A stretch of DNA of 64,000 nucleotides from Floccularia luteovirens (Eukaryota; Basidiomycota; Agaricomycetes; Agaricales; Squamanitaceae): positions 1,612,001 to 1,676,000 of the forward strand of contig VSJF01000007.1 of assembly GCA_009739215.1 (NCBI GenBank). Reading direction: 5' to 3'. A model generated the notes under the pieces. The model had not been told where the DNA came from and searched no databases. It worked only from the letters and a program-made list of their open reading frames with translations. Made by a program: the position numbers and the translations under genes. Shown piece after piece: positions 46,239-58,888 of the stretch. Every line of letters begins with the position of its first letter. Within the stretch, counting starts at the first letter, position 1.

Positions 46239-47194
46239 CTAGACACAGCAGGAGACTATTATCGCAAAGTAGAAAAGTCCCGTAACTATGGTATCAACGA
46301 GTAGGAAGACGAAATAGTCATATTCAACAATAACGGATGTAGCGATATATTCGCCAATGTAAAACGAGGCAACGACCAGAAGGAAAGGAGCGATCAAAAT
46401 CATAATCAGTTTCAGAATCTTGTCACAAGATGTATGTCAGGATTGTGTAGTTGGTTTGATGGAAGAAATACGCTCACCAGCTTCAATCTGAACATTTCAT
46501 CGATATCAGATGTCTTTGAACGTTTCCACAGAAGGATTGCCGTGATGTCCAGCGATATGAGGAAGAACGCTGCAATATACGTCCGTTGAAATCCAGTGAC
46601 AACATTTATATATTGCTGCCTTTCGATTGTTTCAGCGGTTGCAATAAAGCTGGTGAGGACAACGTTGCTGATCAGCATAAGAAGCAGCAAAGCGATGTCA
46701 ATCCCTCTCTTGATATTCTGCGTGACCTTCCTACTACTCTCTGAAAGGCTACCAAGAAGATTGTAGTTGGGACAGCCGTCAAGGAGTAAGAGCAACCCTC
46801 CGATTATAAATATGTTGGCTAGCTTGAACGTGAATCCAGTCATTACAAAGACCACGTTACTCAAATCTTCTTCCGGTCCGTCCTCCTTGTATACCAGTGC
46901 AACGATGACGGCTTCGATAGCAAAGAGAGCCACAAGGGAGAGGGAAGCGAGTAATATGAGGGTTAAAAATATCAAACGACGAGGATAACGATTTTCAGCC
47001 TTCGAAGGCAAAATTTTGATTGCACCTAAAGCGTTGAATGCAATAAGGCCGGCAAATACGACGCAAAAGGAAAATGTCGCTGAGTTGACGGAACTGAGGT
47101 CTAGGCCAATGTCAATGCCTATACCTCCACGACGCGCTTCGGCGAAAATGGGGAGATTGAGGATGAAGAGATAAAAGTAAGTTTGAGTAAGCAT
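46239..47194 (-). CDS. multi-pass membrane protein B, orphan family
   Basis: Two exons: 46478-47194 and 46239-46418 (897 nt, 298 aa). Paralog of the protein at 40957-42059: same signal-like start (MLTQTYFYLFILNLPIFAEA), RRG then DIGLDLSS, the same helix series, the identical GCPNYNLLGSLSESSRKVTQ segment, and the same intron position. Differences: it lacks the Gly/Ser/Asn low-complexity insert, and a TAG after IIVSCCV removes the charged C-terminal tail of paralog A. Decayed fragments of this family also lie at 33.4 and 36.0 kb. Confidence 0.72.
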
Positions 47195-48165
47195 GTTGAG
47201 TTTTGTGGTTGCTGCAGTGCAGGGTGGGTGTTTATGAGGGTAACATAGCGTATTCTTCATGTTTAAAAGCAAAAAGAAGGGCCTGATACTAATCCAAATA
47301 ACCCTATAATTGAGCAGTGATTTCCTTTCAGTGGCCAGAGTAAAACTAAGGGTGCAAAGACCACAATAGCCACATTTGATTAATTGCCAACTTGGCAGTG
47401 CTAGGTTCTGGAGATGTAAGCTGGTAAGGCATCTTAACGCTTAACTTTGATGGTCGCAGCGATTGTTTTGTACTGCCACAGGATGGGAGACATGAAAGAT
47501 GTGTATCAACGATGGGTGGGGTAATTCAACTGATTGACGCTTGCAAAGAGGTCATGATCAGAAAAGTTCATATGAGCATGTGGATAATCAACAACTTCAA
47601 TACAACTGAAGGCTATACAAAACAGATGATCATTTATGTCGATGATCCTTTACCTAAGTTAAATCGGCACCGCCTCTGTGACGTGGTGATGGGGAACTGA
47701 GGAGGGTAATAAGCAGTACACAAGAGACATATATGATATGAGCATCGGGACGCCCCAAATATTGCAAGTCCTGGCTATGTGACCCTCTTGTGGAACTGTG
47801 GCAGTCAAGACGGAGTATACTTGGGCAAATGCTTAATGACAGTGTTGCCCATTTTGCAAATGTTCTGTAAGTAAGTTCGCCACTTTTATCTAATTGTGAA
47901 TGTACGACGTACAACTGTGGGTTAACGAGGACGAAATGATATTAGTTTGTATGGTTTTCTCGGTACACCATTGTGCATGTTCTAAAGCTTTGAAATTTGA
48001 GGAGTGATTCAGCTCGTGTAGTATTGAACAGAGTGGACGTACTAATCATATCTGCACCGCCACCGTATACAATACAATTGTGACTGCATCAATTTATTTT
48101 CTGCGAACTGCACACAATCACTCTATACACTCAATGTGTACAGCTACTGAAACACAACTGCTTTG
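47195..48165. other. intergenic, no supported gene
   Basis: Includes the promoter of membrane protein B (minus) and of GUP1-like gene B (plus), plus a short block duplicated from about 44930. Confidence 0.4.
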
Positions 48166-50463
48166 ATGAACCTCCAAGACTCATTGCCCACACACGCTAA
48201 GCAAGCTCAATTCGAAACACAGGCAGCGCCTGAAAATACATCCATGGGCATTGTCGGGTTGACCGTACGTATTCCGTCAACATCCCGTCCCACACAGGAT
48301 GCTGGAAAGTCCCAACCAGCGAGATGGAATACTATGGAGTTCAAAATATACTATGTCGTCGCGTGCATTGTTATACCCATTATGGTTTGGATACCTGTTT
48401 CATTGAGTTCACGTATGTTTTTCGGCATCTTTCCGACGTGACGCATTTGAGTAACTTCTGGATAATTTCATAGCAACACACCCTAATTACCCACTCTTTC
48501 GTTCGAGGTTGTCAAATGGTTGGATATTTAACCGACCCATTGTGAGCATCTGCGTTCATTCTACGACAGGTGCAGTGTTAAATCAACTGTTTACAGGATA
48601 ACAGTGACGCACAATATCGCTCTTTTCGCAACAACATCCCAATCCTCATCGTGGTAGCATCCTTATATTTATTTTCCAAATACATTAAGACCCTCATCGC
48701 CCCGGATAACTCTGGCAATAAACTACACACCATTCCATTCAGTGTCTTCTTCTCTGTCATTATGCTCTTAGCTCTACATGGATCCAGCCTCTTGAAAATC
48801 GCTCTCATACTAATTGTCAACTACTGCATTGCAAAATGGTGTCGTGGCTCGAAACTAGGACCTGTGTTGACATGGGTTTTCAATGGACTTGTTTTGTTGG
48901 CTAATGAGAGGTATGACGGATATCGTTTTGATGACATGCTCTCCGGGTTAGCATTTCTGGTGCGTTTTGCTGTTAATGTTCCTATATGCGTTCAACTGAC
49001 AATAGGTGACTATGTAGGATAGCTTTGAAGGTATACATCCTCGATGGCACATCGGTTTCAATATCTCGATGCTTAGGCTGGTATCATATAACCTGGACTA
49101 CTACTGGGCATGCAACCACAAAGAACGAACAGATGTGAGCCAGCCCACATTTCTTTATCTTATGATTATTGATAGTGGTGTCAAAATTTAATGCAAGTCA
49201 GGCAGACACGATCGCACTTAACGAGAAGCAACGCCAAAGTTCGGTTCACTCTGAGGAAATGTATTCATTCATGAATTACATATCATATCTATTATACCCT
49301 CCGCTGTATTTTGCGGGACCCATTATAACGTTCAACGACTTCCTGTGGCAGGTTAGGCTGATTTCATTACTCTGCTATTATAAAGTTAATGAACGTTCGC
49401 TTCTAGCATCGGAGACCACTTTCTCTTACCTCAAAATCCAAGTTTAATTATGCTATACGCTTTATCATCAACTTTTTAGTAATGGAGCTTATCCTACATT
49501 TCATGTATGTCGTTGCTATCAAAGACAAGAAGGCATGGATGGGAGATACCCCTGGACAAATTAGCATGATTGGCTTTTGGAATCTTATGGTAGTTTGGTT
49601 GAAGGTATATAAGAAGTTCCTTTGGTATTTGAACTAATATTGATAACTTTATGTCTTGGATAGCTCCTTATCCCATGGCGATTTTTCCGACTTTGGGCTT
49701 TACTGGATGGTATTGACCCACCAGAGAACATGGTTCGTTGCATGGCAAATAACTACTCTCCGCTTGGTTTCTGGAGAAGTTGGCATAGGAGCTATAACCT
49801 CTGGATTATTCGGTACGGTCAATTCGATACTTTCTGCTGAGCATAGATCTTAATTTGAGGCGATAGGTATATCTATATACCGCTTGGTGGTACAAACAAC
49901 GCCTTGCTGAATACCGTGCTTGTATTCTCATTTGTCGCATTATGGCACGACCTCACTTTCCTGCCTTCTTGCTTGGGGATGGCTAGTGAGCTTGTTTATT
50001 ATCCCCGAACTCGCTGCACGGCACTTCTTCCCAGCTTCAAAGGTAAGATTTTTTCCCTACTAGATCTGTGATAATATTATTCAATATGTTTTGAAGTACG
50101 CATCAAAATCGTGGTATCGTCATGTGTGCGTGGTGGGCGCAGTGTTAAACATATTGATGATGATGGTAGCCAACCTTGTTGGTTTTGTCATTGGTACCGA
50201 TGGTATCAAATTCTTTATCTCTCAGTTGTTTGGGTCCCTACATGGTATGTTTCATCTTAGGATGAAAGCAAATCATGTCTTCTGATTGCTGTGATGCTGC
50301 AGGTATACCATTCCTTTTGGGTGTGTTCGGATGTCTGTTTGTTGGGGTACAGCTCATGTTTGAATATCGGTGCGTACATTGATATTATCAGATCTAAACA
50401 TACCGTTCTTATGATCTTCACAGAGAGGAAGAGATGAGAAAGGGGATATATAGAAGATGCTAA
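48166..50463 (+). CDS. GUP1: Gup1-like MBOAT protein, conserved paralog B with a frameshift
   Basis: Multi-exon gene starting [13 protein letters not shown]. It carries the full Gup1 signature: [120 protein letters not shown] and ALWHDLTF with the catalytic His. Directly after that the frame shifts by one: the family continuation [20 protein letters not shown] is readable only in the next frame, explained by one extra C at 49964-49965. Beyond it all exons are intact to [11 protein letters not shown]. Read literally the protein is truncated after the catalytic His. Either a recent inactivation or an assembly error. Confidence 0.75.
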
Positions 50464-50759
50464 TCGTTTTTCATCCGTTTTATCAACCTTGGGACTCATG
50501 ATTCAGGTTGAAAAAGAAAGCAAACCCTGAGCAATTCAAACTGCGAGTGTATATAGTAAGAATTTAATTAATATGCCATTTGACGGCATTTTTTGGTCTT
50601 CTGTATAAAAAATTTAAAACATAACTGCGCCGTAAGAGTGCATTGGATACGTTGCAAATGTGATGATGTAAAATTTGGTATATGTAATAACGTGGTCAAG
50701 TTGCCTTTCTTTCATATGCCTCTAAACGTGTTATTTGCCTAAGGTGGGGTATGAGCCAT

Positions 50760-51805
50760 TTAAATCGCATGTATAGTAGAGGAAACATACTTATCACGAA
50801 TAGCCTCCTGCCACCGTGCCAACTTCGCAATCTCATTCACTTGGAAGCCGTATATCCTTGGATAATACCTCTCCGACTTCAAAGCAACGCCTGCCGTGCT
50901 TATCGCCTCTCCTACGCCCTCCGCAGCTGAAACTTCTGGTTCCTCTCTTAGTCTCCGCCTATTCCTCGCGTCACCCTCACGACCACTTGCGTTACTTGCT
51001 CCTATCTCGACTGGACCACTCTTTGCCGGAATCAGTGTTGGGTAGACGAGGAATAGCAGATGAGGAAAGGTAGTTCCAAAGTAGGCTCCATCGATCGAAC
51101 CATGTCGCGACGATTTTGGTGAATATAGATCTTCACATCTACCACAGTAGAGTTTGACGGATTTCTCGTAGGGGATATCGGTTAATCCGACGGGAAGAAG
51201 GGGTTGTTGTTGGCAAAGAACACGCGGACACCGACCGAAATCGCCGCGTTTGAATTTTTCGATCTGGTTGTTGTATAGTTTGCATAGATCCTTTTGAGTA
51301 CGATGATAAGAGAAAGACAGGACCATTTTCGTAAGGCCTCTCGCAGTTACAATCCAACGAGCGTGAATCAAACCATACAGCAGTCGCGCTTGCACATCAA
51401 GGGAGCCTCGTTGTTCATCTTGTATGTCGTCATCTACGGATCACATACATACAGATCTCCGTAAGAGGCAGCAATCATAGTTTAAAACACTTGCTACTCA
51501 CCCAAGTTATCCGTTATGAGGTCTAATGCCTGCGGATAGTTCGCTACTTCGTTATTTAGCCCCGTCAGATTGAATCGATCTAGGATGAAGTCTTCATCAA
51601 CTTCGCAAAAGTATTCGTTCCCTTTCGAAGAAAGAAACCACGAAATCCACTGCCGACAAGTTTAGCGTTGACTTGATACAGAACAAGAGCTATATATGGG
51701 CCTACTGAGCTGTTTTAAGGTGGTAAGGTGACAATGGTTAACAACCAGAAAGGCTTTGGACGAACCTGGAATAGTCAGAATCAGAGCCAGTCGACACGTC
51801 TTCCA
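50760..51805 (-). CDS. CKB1: casein kinase II regulatory subunit beta
   Basis: Protein kinase CK2 holds two catalytic and two beta subunits; beta dimerises through a zinc finger. Seen here: acidic N-terminus ending [93 protein letters not shown] (the four zinc cysteines), [20 protein letters not shown] and [16 protein letters not shown]. Odd points: an extra segment between TKMV and FKRGDFG compared with other family members, and no ATG in the first readable exon. That exon begins TGGAAGACGTG right after an acceptor, so the start codon may be split by an intron (A|TG). The true 3' end may include another small exon. Confidence 0.85.
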
Positions 51806-52619
51806 CTGTTCGAGGAAAGATATATATCAGAATGAGAGACTTGAGTGTTGAATTATCAGGAAACGTAACTTGTTAATGCTTTCTACACAACAACCTGGGC
51901 CTGAATAGCAGAAATGAAACTGAAATGAGTGGTGACCACAACTTGTGACCGCAATTCATGACGTGTGACATCGATGAATATCATATAATACTCGTATATG
52001 CTCCATAACTCCAATATTGCCTGCATAGCTAGGTCCTGTAAAGAGTTCATAAACGAATCTGGTCGAGCTAAAACCCACCTTCTTTCAAACTCCAACCGGC
52101 CATTGTCAGTAACATTAACCTACACGCACAACAAACAGGGGATAGAACCCTGGACAATTCTCCGCGCTGGCTCCATGTATAGGTTCCCGGGTCCGGTCCT
52201 AAATTATGCAGTGTTTGAAGTATTGGGTAATAGATTGCAGGGTGCAATAACGAGCAAAGTATGCGAAATTCTAGGATCAGAATTACAGATTATAGCATTC
52301 AGGGCTTTGACCCGTGCCACAATATTGACCTCAATCGAGTTTGTGTTGGGCATTGGACTTGTCTGTTCCCAGAGAAGAGAGAAATAGAAGAGGTATTTTG
52401 TCAGGTGTGCCGCACTGGTTGGCGAGTACATATTTTTTATCCGGCATATACTAGGTATCATACGGCAATGCCGGCACTGATGCTTGTTCTTAGATGGGCC
52501 GCTTTATTCACGTTAGTATCCCCAAGGTAAGCTACACCTGGATGAGAAACAGCCGGTGTAGCAGGCACTTGTTTCAATTTATCTGTTAAAGGTTGACCTG
52601 ACCGGTACCCTGCTCTCAC
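51806..52619. other. intergenic, no supported gene
   Basis: A 129-codon plus frame at 51998-52387 has no recognisable domain. Upstream region of the CK2 beta gene. Confidence 0.35.
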
Positions 52620-53480
52620 ACCTATATTTGCTTACGGATTATAGATTTGGAGAGTGCCTTTTGCTTGTCGTAAAAAAGCAAGATAATTGGGTTATTAAAT
52701 CCGCCGATAAGAATTTCTCGCTTGCTTTTTGACAGAGGCTCAATGGTTAACGACATGAAACACGAGCAATAAGAACCATTAATCATATTGAAAAGCCCAT
52801 ATTCCACCGATGAGGTGAGAAATTTGTACTCAGGTTGTGACACACTAATTGTAGATGACAGTGTCATCGTATTGAAAGAACTACTGGATATGTCTATCAG
52901 TTTTTCTACACAGATAAAATAAATTTGTTGACGAATTTGTAGGAGCAAATGGTGCCGACCACCACGAAGAATGGGGATATGTTACTCGTCATGCCGTCAT
53001 CAAGCCGCCCTACAGGAAGGTAATTATCATTATCTTCAAAGGTATAAATATATCGTGATTCTCCGCGTTCTGCAATGTGTATGGTGAGTTCGCAAGAATT
53101 CGAGAATGTTGGGAGTGAGTTATGCACTCATCGTTGACGCGACATCGGAGATTCTGGAAGTCGTTCGGCAAGATTATAATAGGATTGACCACATGTAAAA
53201 ATACACCCCTGCTTTGGAAGTCTGTGGCCAGTGAGTTATTATTGATGGCCAGCTGCAGACTCCCCAAAATAATGCCTGCGAATGCCCCGGGTATTGTTGG
53301 ACAATTCCCACAGCCAAATTTACGCGGTGTGTGTTTCTATAAATACATTTCTCCACTCGGCCCGACTCTTTGCAAAGTATTGAGTTGGGAACAGGGAGAT
53401 ATACATAGACAGAATCTTTGTTACATTTGATGGATCCTGGCACCTCCTTCCCTGAAAGAGATGTCTCCTTTTTCAAGCTC
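52620..53480 (-). CDS. possible multi-exon hypothetical gene
   Basis: Minus-strand frames that can be joined by plausible introns: GSLQLAINNNSLATDFQSRG, VVNPIIILPNDFQNLR, then RGESRYIYTFEDNDNYLPVG, GMTSNISPFFVVVGT, and LSSTISVSQPEYKFLTSS with MSLTIEPLSKSKREILIGGF. The pieces read like beta-rich protein, but no family is recognised, the start is not fixed and stops lie near some joints. It may be a decayed gene. Confidence 0.3.
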
Positions 53481-56445
53481 AGTCATTAATCATACATCAT
53501 GACATTACCATCTACTGACCTCAGCGGAACGTTGGAACTGCAGGGGATTAGAAATTCTGTATTCTTATGAGAAAATAAACTTGCCAGAATTTCTATAACA
53601 AACAATTCAATTCTCCATTTGATACCCCTGTTTTTAACATCAACCCCGTTTCCTTTGTCCGTGGCGAAAGGTGATCTTTTTTGGTTCACAGACAGTCTGT
53701 TTGTCCGTCGTTGAACTGGTTCGCCGTCCCTAATTTGGATGTGTCATAACCCCGATAGTTGGTTTGTTCGTTGACGAGTCTATTTGGTTGGCAAATTGAA
53801 TCTAAGTCTGGAGACTACATATTTGAATGATTTATTTTGGCTTCTTAAATGCTATGAGAACTGCTAGATATACCATACATACAGAATCAGATGGGGTCAG
53901 ACACCGTGTACCTTGAAGAATCCAGCTATCCTTGACACAAGTCATGAGCCTGCCACAGCAATGAGGGTGGACGGATCTTGATAATAATACCAATTGCTGC
54001 GGGCAGCCAGCTTCTTTAGTAGGTGTGAACCCAGTGAAGTGCCTTGTCAAGGTCCGATGACATGAGTGGTGTTCAGACTGTTTCTCCCTCTATCTATGCT
54101 CTGAGTAAAATGATGCTCCCCAACAAACATTCTAAGACGTAACATGACTAGAAATGTCTTGAGGAGAACTACTGTCGTAGATACACTTACCTCTTTCAAG
54201 TAAGCGAATCAAAATTTCAGAAGTGTAGTAGATATAGCACCAGGCCCCGCAGAAATATACAACAGGAAGATTGTGGGTCCAGGCACTGCATATAATAAAT
54301 GCACACTGCACACGATCGACAAAGTTGAGTGGTCACGTGATTTGACGGAGGGAATGGGCCAGACAACGACTCCGAGGACTCAAGTCAGTCTACCGTCACC
54401 GTTAGTGTTTGCCCTAACTTGATAACGGTATAAAACTACTCAAATTGAAGGGAAAGTTTGTGACATATTCCAGGCTCTCCAGTGTCCAGAGTTTTGTTAT
54501 CTCTATTCGACAATCCTATAAAATGTCTTGTTCACAAAATACCCACAGTCAAAATTGTTGAAATTATTCCACAGATGTCCAAATAAACTTCAAGAACTAG
54601 TATCCAAGTCCATCACCTCATTCGCTCCTAGTTGCTACTATTGGCCTGACTTTGGTCAGCGCAACATCTGTCAAAGCAACCAAGTTCGTCTGAAGCAACC
54701 GGGAAAAATATTTGGATGTTGCAATTTCTATATCTTTAACGTATACAACTCAAAAGAGACCGAAATTGTATTCTCACCCACTTTCGATCGTAACCACCTG
54801 GTCTATATGTTTAACAACCTCGGAATGCGCCAATTTACTGCCACATCTTCATATTCAAATACGGAAAAAGCTTATCTGTGAAGTCTCCCATTTGGATAAT
54901 GCAAATTTCGGGACCAAACCCTTCACTCATTCAAAGTCACCATGTAAGGCTATAGTCCATATACAGGGTATCCCATCTAGTAAGTGGCCCCTGCCCGTTC
55001 GTTGTTCATCCGTTCTTCTACTCATTGACGGGATTTGGCATATTTCGGATCCCTGACTGGCCGTCTATTCCCAAACAAAGTTCATTCACCGGAACCGATA
55101 GATTGACCCCACCCATTGGTCAATCTGGGATGCCTAATTGTGCCATGGTGCTTTTATGAACTTGTATTCGATCAAGATGCAACTTTGCATTCCCTCTGGG
55201 GACAGCTTCTACGTTGGGTTTCATAGTAATTTTAGCTATCATGGTGATCGCGAGATTCATTGGTCATAGGAGCAAAACCATCGGAGCTTTGAGCAAACAA
55301 CCACCAACCATGATATCGATCCACCATATATAAGGGGTTGAAAGAACGAAGCAACCATCATCAGGACGTTTACCCCACCTTCGCGCATACGCAGAGCTCC
55401 TTGTTTGCCCCGCTCCCGACTAATAACCTGCTCGAAGCTGGTGGTCTCTCCCAAAGCTGCTTGTATCACTGAGGAAGAAGCTCGAAAGCCCCTTATATTC
55501 CGGTTGTGCACTAAAGAACTCCAGAGGTTCTGGGCTGGGACTTTTTCTCTGTTATCAGCTGAATGAACGTGATAAGATCGCATACATGCACCAGAAGAGG
55601 GGGTATAGTTCACACGAAGCCTGACGAGCAAACGGGACCGAACTACTACTTGCGTGGCTACCTACATTTCTGGGGCTCGTGATCTCTGGTGAAAATGCAG
55701 CAGTTTGGACAGTCAAGTAATTGGATCTTGCGTCTTGGGACATCGCGCACGGCTGTATGTGCGGGAGTGGACTGGCTATGCTCTAGGCTGCTCCAGACTT
55801 TATACAAAGCCGTGTTCTTCGGTGTCCACTTGTATTAAGACATCTTGACAGGATTCAGCCATGCCTTGCAGGGGCCTGTTTGATGACCGGAAATTGGAAC
55901 TATTGTAACGACAACGGGATCATACAAGTTGGACGGAATTAACCTTCCTCCGCAAACAAAGTTACCCATAAATAAGCCGGACCGAAAGACCCTGATCATA
56001 CATTCCATTCAGAGCATTTCATATCCGACGACATTTCATATGACAGCCCAAAAGACAGTGACAGGAGACATAAAGGAAAAGGCACCTTGATTTGTCTAAA
56101 TTGCGGACACAGATCACAACATGTTGCGACATCCTGAGAAGAATGATGATAAGTTAACTAATAATATTCCATAAAGGTGTCAAACAGGTTTCTATCCGTT
56201 CAAAAGAATTTCACGAAACTAATTGAGAGTTTGGTTTAAAAAAGCTGTTGTATTCAAAGTTGTTTTTTCAAAACTTGAAGACTATTCTGACTGGACTATA
56301 TTTGGTGCATCACACTAATTTTAAACTTTCAGAATTAATCGTTATATTTGTCAGACGAATCATCTACAGAAATACAAGTGATACAGGTACTAATAGAGGA
56401 AGGTCATTATTATCATTGCTGCAAATTTTCATCTCATCCTATCAT
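53481..56445. other. gene-poor stretch
   Basis: No supportable gene. A TATA-like GGTATAAAAC at about 54428 and an ATG at 54523 precede a signal-peptide-like hydrophobic run (SLLVATIGLTLVSATSVKA, about 54623-54680) in one frame, but it meets a stop quickly. The frames at 55257-55743 (-) have no domain. Confidence 0.35.
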
Positions 56446-58816
56446 TCAGTTCGATGGCCCAACTACAACGTTCTTGGTCTTCGAAAGGTGGGAAATCATC
56501 TCGTCTGAGAAGTTCAAATGAGCTTTCACGAGTGCTGGTGGTGTCAAGGCCAACCACTACAACGATGTCAGAATATACGTGGTTATGTTGGAATAAGAGG
56601 TATTTACCTGGTTCAAACTGATATCTTCGAATTTATCTAAAGAGTTCAAGGTCAAGTGATTAATATTGACAGTTTCACACAAAGCCGGATATCGCTTACC
56701 AGTGTTGAAGATTTCAAGGAAGCGGAGGGTACTGTTTCCGGTATTTTCAACGTAATGACCTGCATATCAAGATCAGTACAAGGTATGGATAAACTGATTA
56801 GTGGAATACTTACCCATGCTTGCCGGAACGTAACCGATGTCTCCAGCCTTTTTGGATTATCAGAACATATTCAAACAAAAATCACACACTAGCGAGGCTC
56901 ACCTGATAATCGAAAGTCCTCGCGTTCGATTGTGCAGCGAAGATTGTGATACGGCCCTGGCCCTCCCTGTGTAGGTAATTTTAGTTCCAAATAAAACAAC
57001 TAAAACTGGTAATACGAACAAGAAAAGACTCCACTCGTCTTGGGTGGGGTGCCACTAAAAAACCATGATATAATGAGGTCCTGGAACCTTTGATCTATTT
57101 TTATGCACTTACGTGAAGTTCCCTACAGATCACAGGGTCAGTCATGAGGGGCACGAGTTAAACAAACAAAGCAAAACAAAACTCACCTCATTCCTCCTGG
57201 ATTTACAGTTACCTCTGCTGCAGCAATGGTCTTGGAGATGGGGAATGTCGATGAATCTACAATCTTGACTGTGCCACCAGGGACCTTGGTGGCATTCATC
57301 TTGGACATTGCGAAGGAGAAGGGACTGTCGACAGTGCCTTGAGGGCTCTGGGGTGCTTCCGAATCATCTGCTGGGGCAGCTGTTTTGTTGTTGAGTAAGG
57401 GATGATACAAATCCGATCCGATCGTGGTATTTACCTGCTGGGAAGATATATAGTTCGTCTGCTGGGACATTCTTGAATTCATCAATAGATCTGAGGCAAG
57501 TTTAACTTTGGAAAAGGGTGATATTAATGAGAACTAACGCTTGGAAGTTCTTGGCGAGCACTAGGATCAAATCATTAGATTGAGTGAACGATATTCGCAA
57601 AAGGTGGCTTACCTTCCGCAGGGACATGAGCAAGCCAATCAGTTAACTGGGGTCGTGTACATAAGCTATCATCATATGGCGTGGAAAATGTATGAGATCT
57701 TACCAAGAAAGTGGAGTCCTCGCTGAAGGCACCGTTGTCGAATACCTTTTTCAAAAGTAAGTATTGGTTTCCTTGCCTACGGATGGGAATATCTTACCAA
57801 AACGAATTCAGCACCATCAGGATCATCGTCAGTAGCTTGAAGTGAGTGTGGGGTTCCGGCTGGGAAGAACCATAGGTCTCCCGCTCTCTGGATGCATATA
57901 TTCATTTCAAGTATGAAAAATGAAAGCTAACAGCACATACTACAGTGGAAATGTAGTTTTTGCCTTGGGAATCGACTGATGTCACTTGTACGCTCCCCTG
58001 ATTGCGAATTAGTATGGAAGTGGTGAAACTTTTCAGTGACACTCACTTTCAAAACATAGGCCCACTTGGTTTCCAAGATTGTCAGGTAATACAATAGGTC
58101 AAACAAATCAGACATACCTCTGATGTTTTGTGCCAGTGCAATTCACTGATTTTGATGTAAGTAATTATTGCGACAAGTATGTTCATTAATACTAACCGGA
58201 CTGCACCAACTTCCAGGCGCATATTTACGCTGGCCATTTCTAGAGGTGTGATGAGTATCATGCTTGTAGGATGGATTGAAATATTTACGAGTTGCAATAG
58301 GCATCACGCCAACTGGATGAGAAAGGCATTTAGTATTCTCAGAAAGACAAAGAATATTCAAGGACACCTACCGTTCTCTTGCCGAGCCCAACCTCCAGTT
58401 TGAAGACGGTTGTGACTCATACTGAAAGGCCATTTTGCGTTCCCTCTAAATAGATGTCAGATATTTGCCTCTAAAAAGGTCATGAAAAATACTAACACCG
58501 AGCCATGGTCTGTGCTGGGTGGAGCCAAGAAATCTGGGTTCTCTCTATCGATGTCGACGTCGACGGGGCCTAGAACGGTTGCCCCTAGAGAACCGCGTTG
58601 AGCTTGAGGATCGGTGGTTGTGTTCGAATTCCATAAAGGGTCGTTTGGGTCCAGATCGATAAAAGGGACAGTTACAGTGGCATCGTCAGCACTGGTTGTA
58701 CCCGAAGGTGTGCTTACAGCAGTGCCCGAGGCTGCTGGTGATGAGCTAGCAGCAGGGGCTGCCGTAACAAAGCTGGCAAAGAGGAGGGCGCAAATGCAAG
58801 TGGAGATACGAATCAT
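56446..58816 (-). CDS. oxalate decarboxylase (secreted bicupin)
   Basis: About 20 exons. Oxalate decarboxylase converts oxalate to formate and CO2 with manganese and oxygen; wood- and litter-decay fungi secrete it to control acidity. Signal peptide MIRISTCICALLFASFVTAA, a Ser/Thr/Ala-rich linker, then cupin 1: NAKWPFSMSHNR, NMRLEVGAVRELHWHKTSEW, AYVLKGSVQVTSVDSQGKN, AGDLWFFPAGTPHSLQ. Cupin 2: ADDSEAPQSPQGTVDSPFSF, AEVTVNPGGMRELHWHPTQ, DEWSLFLEGQGRITIF, AGDIGYVPASMGHYVENTGN, WLALTPPALVKAHL. Both metal sites (HxH, Glu, His) are present. Two exons are tiny: 18 nt (WAYVLK) and 10 nt (57113-57122). Stop at 56446-56448. Intact. Confidence 0.9.
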
Positions 58817-58880
58817 CTTGTTTCAAGTTGAAGCTCTGCAGGGTTGAGAGAACTGCGGATCTGTAGGCTATTCCATCGAC

Positions 58881-58888
58881 CTTTTATA
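58881..58888 (-). promoter_or_regulatory. TATA box of the oxalate decarboxylase gene
   Basis: On the minus strand TATAAAAG lies 64 nt upstream of the ATG at 58816, a short 5'UTR spacing typical of strongly inducible secreted-enzyme genes. Confidence 0.6.
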
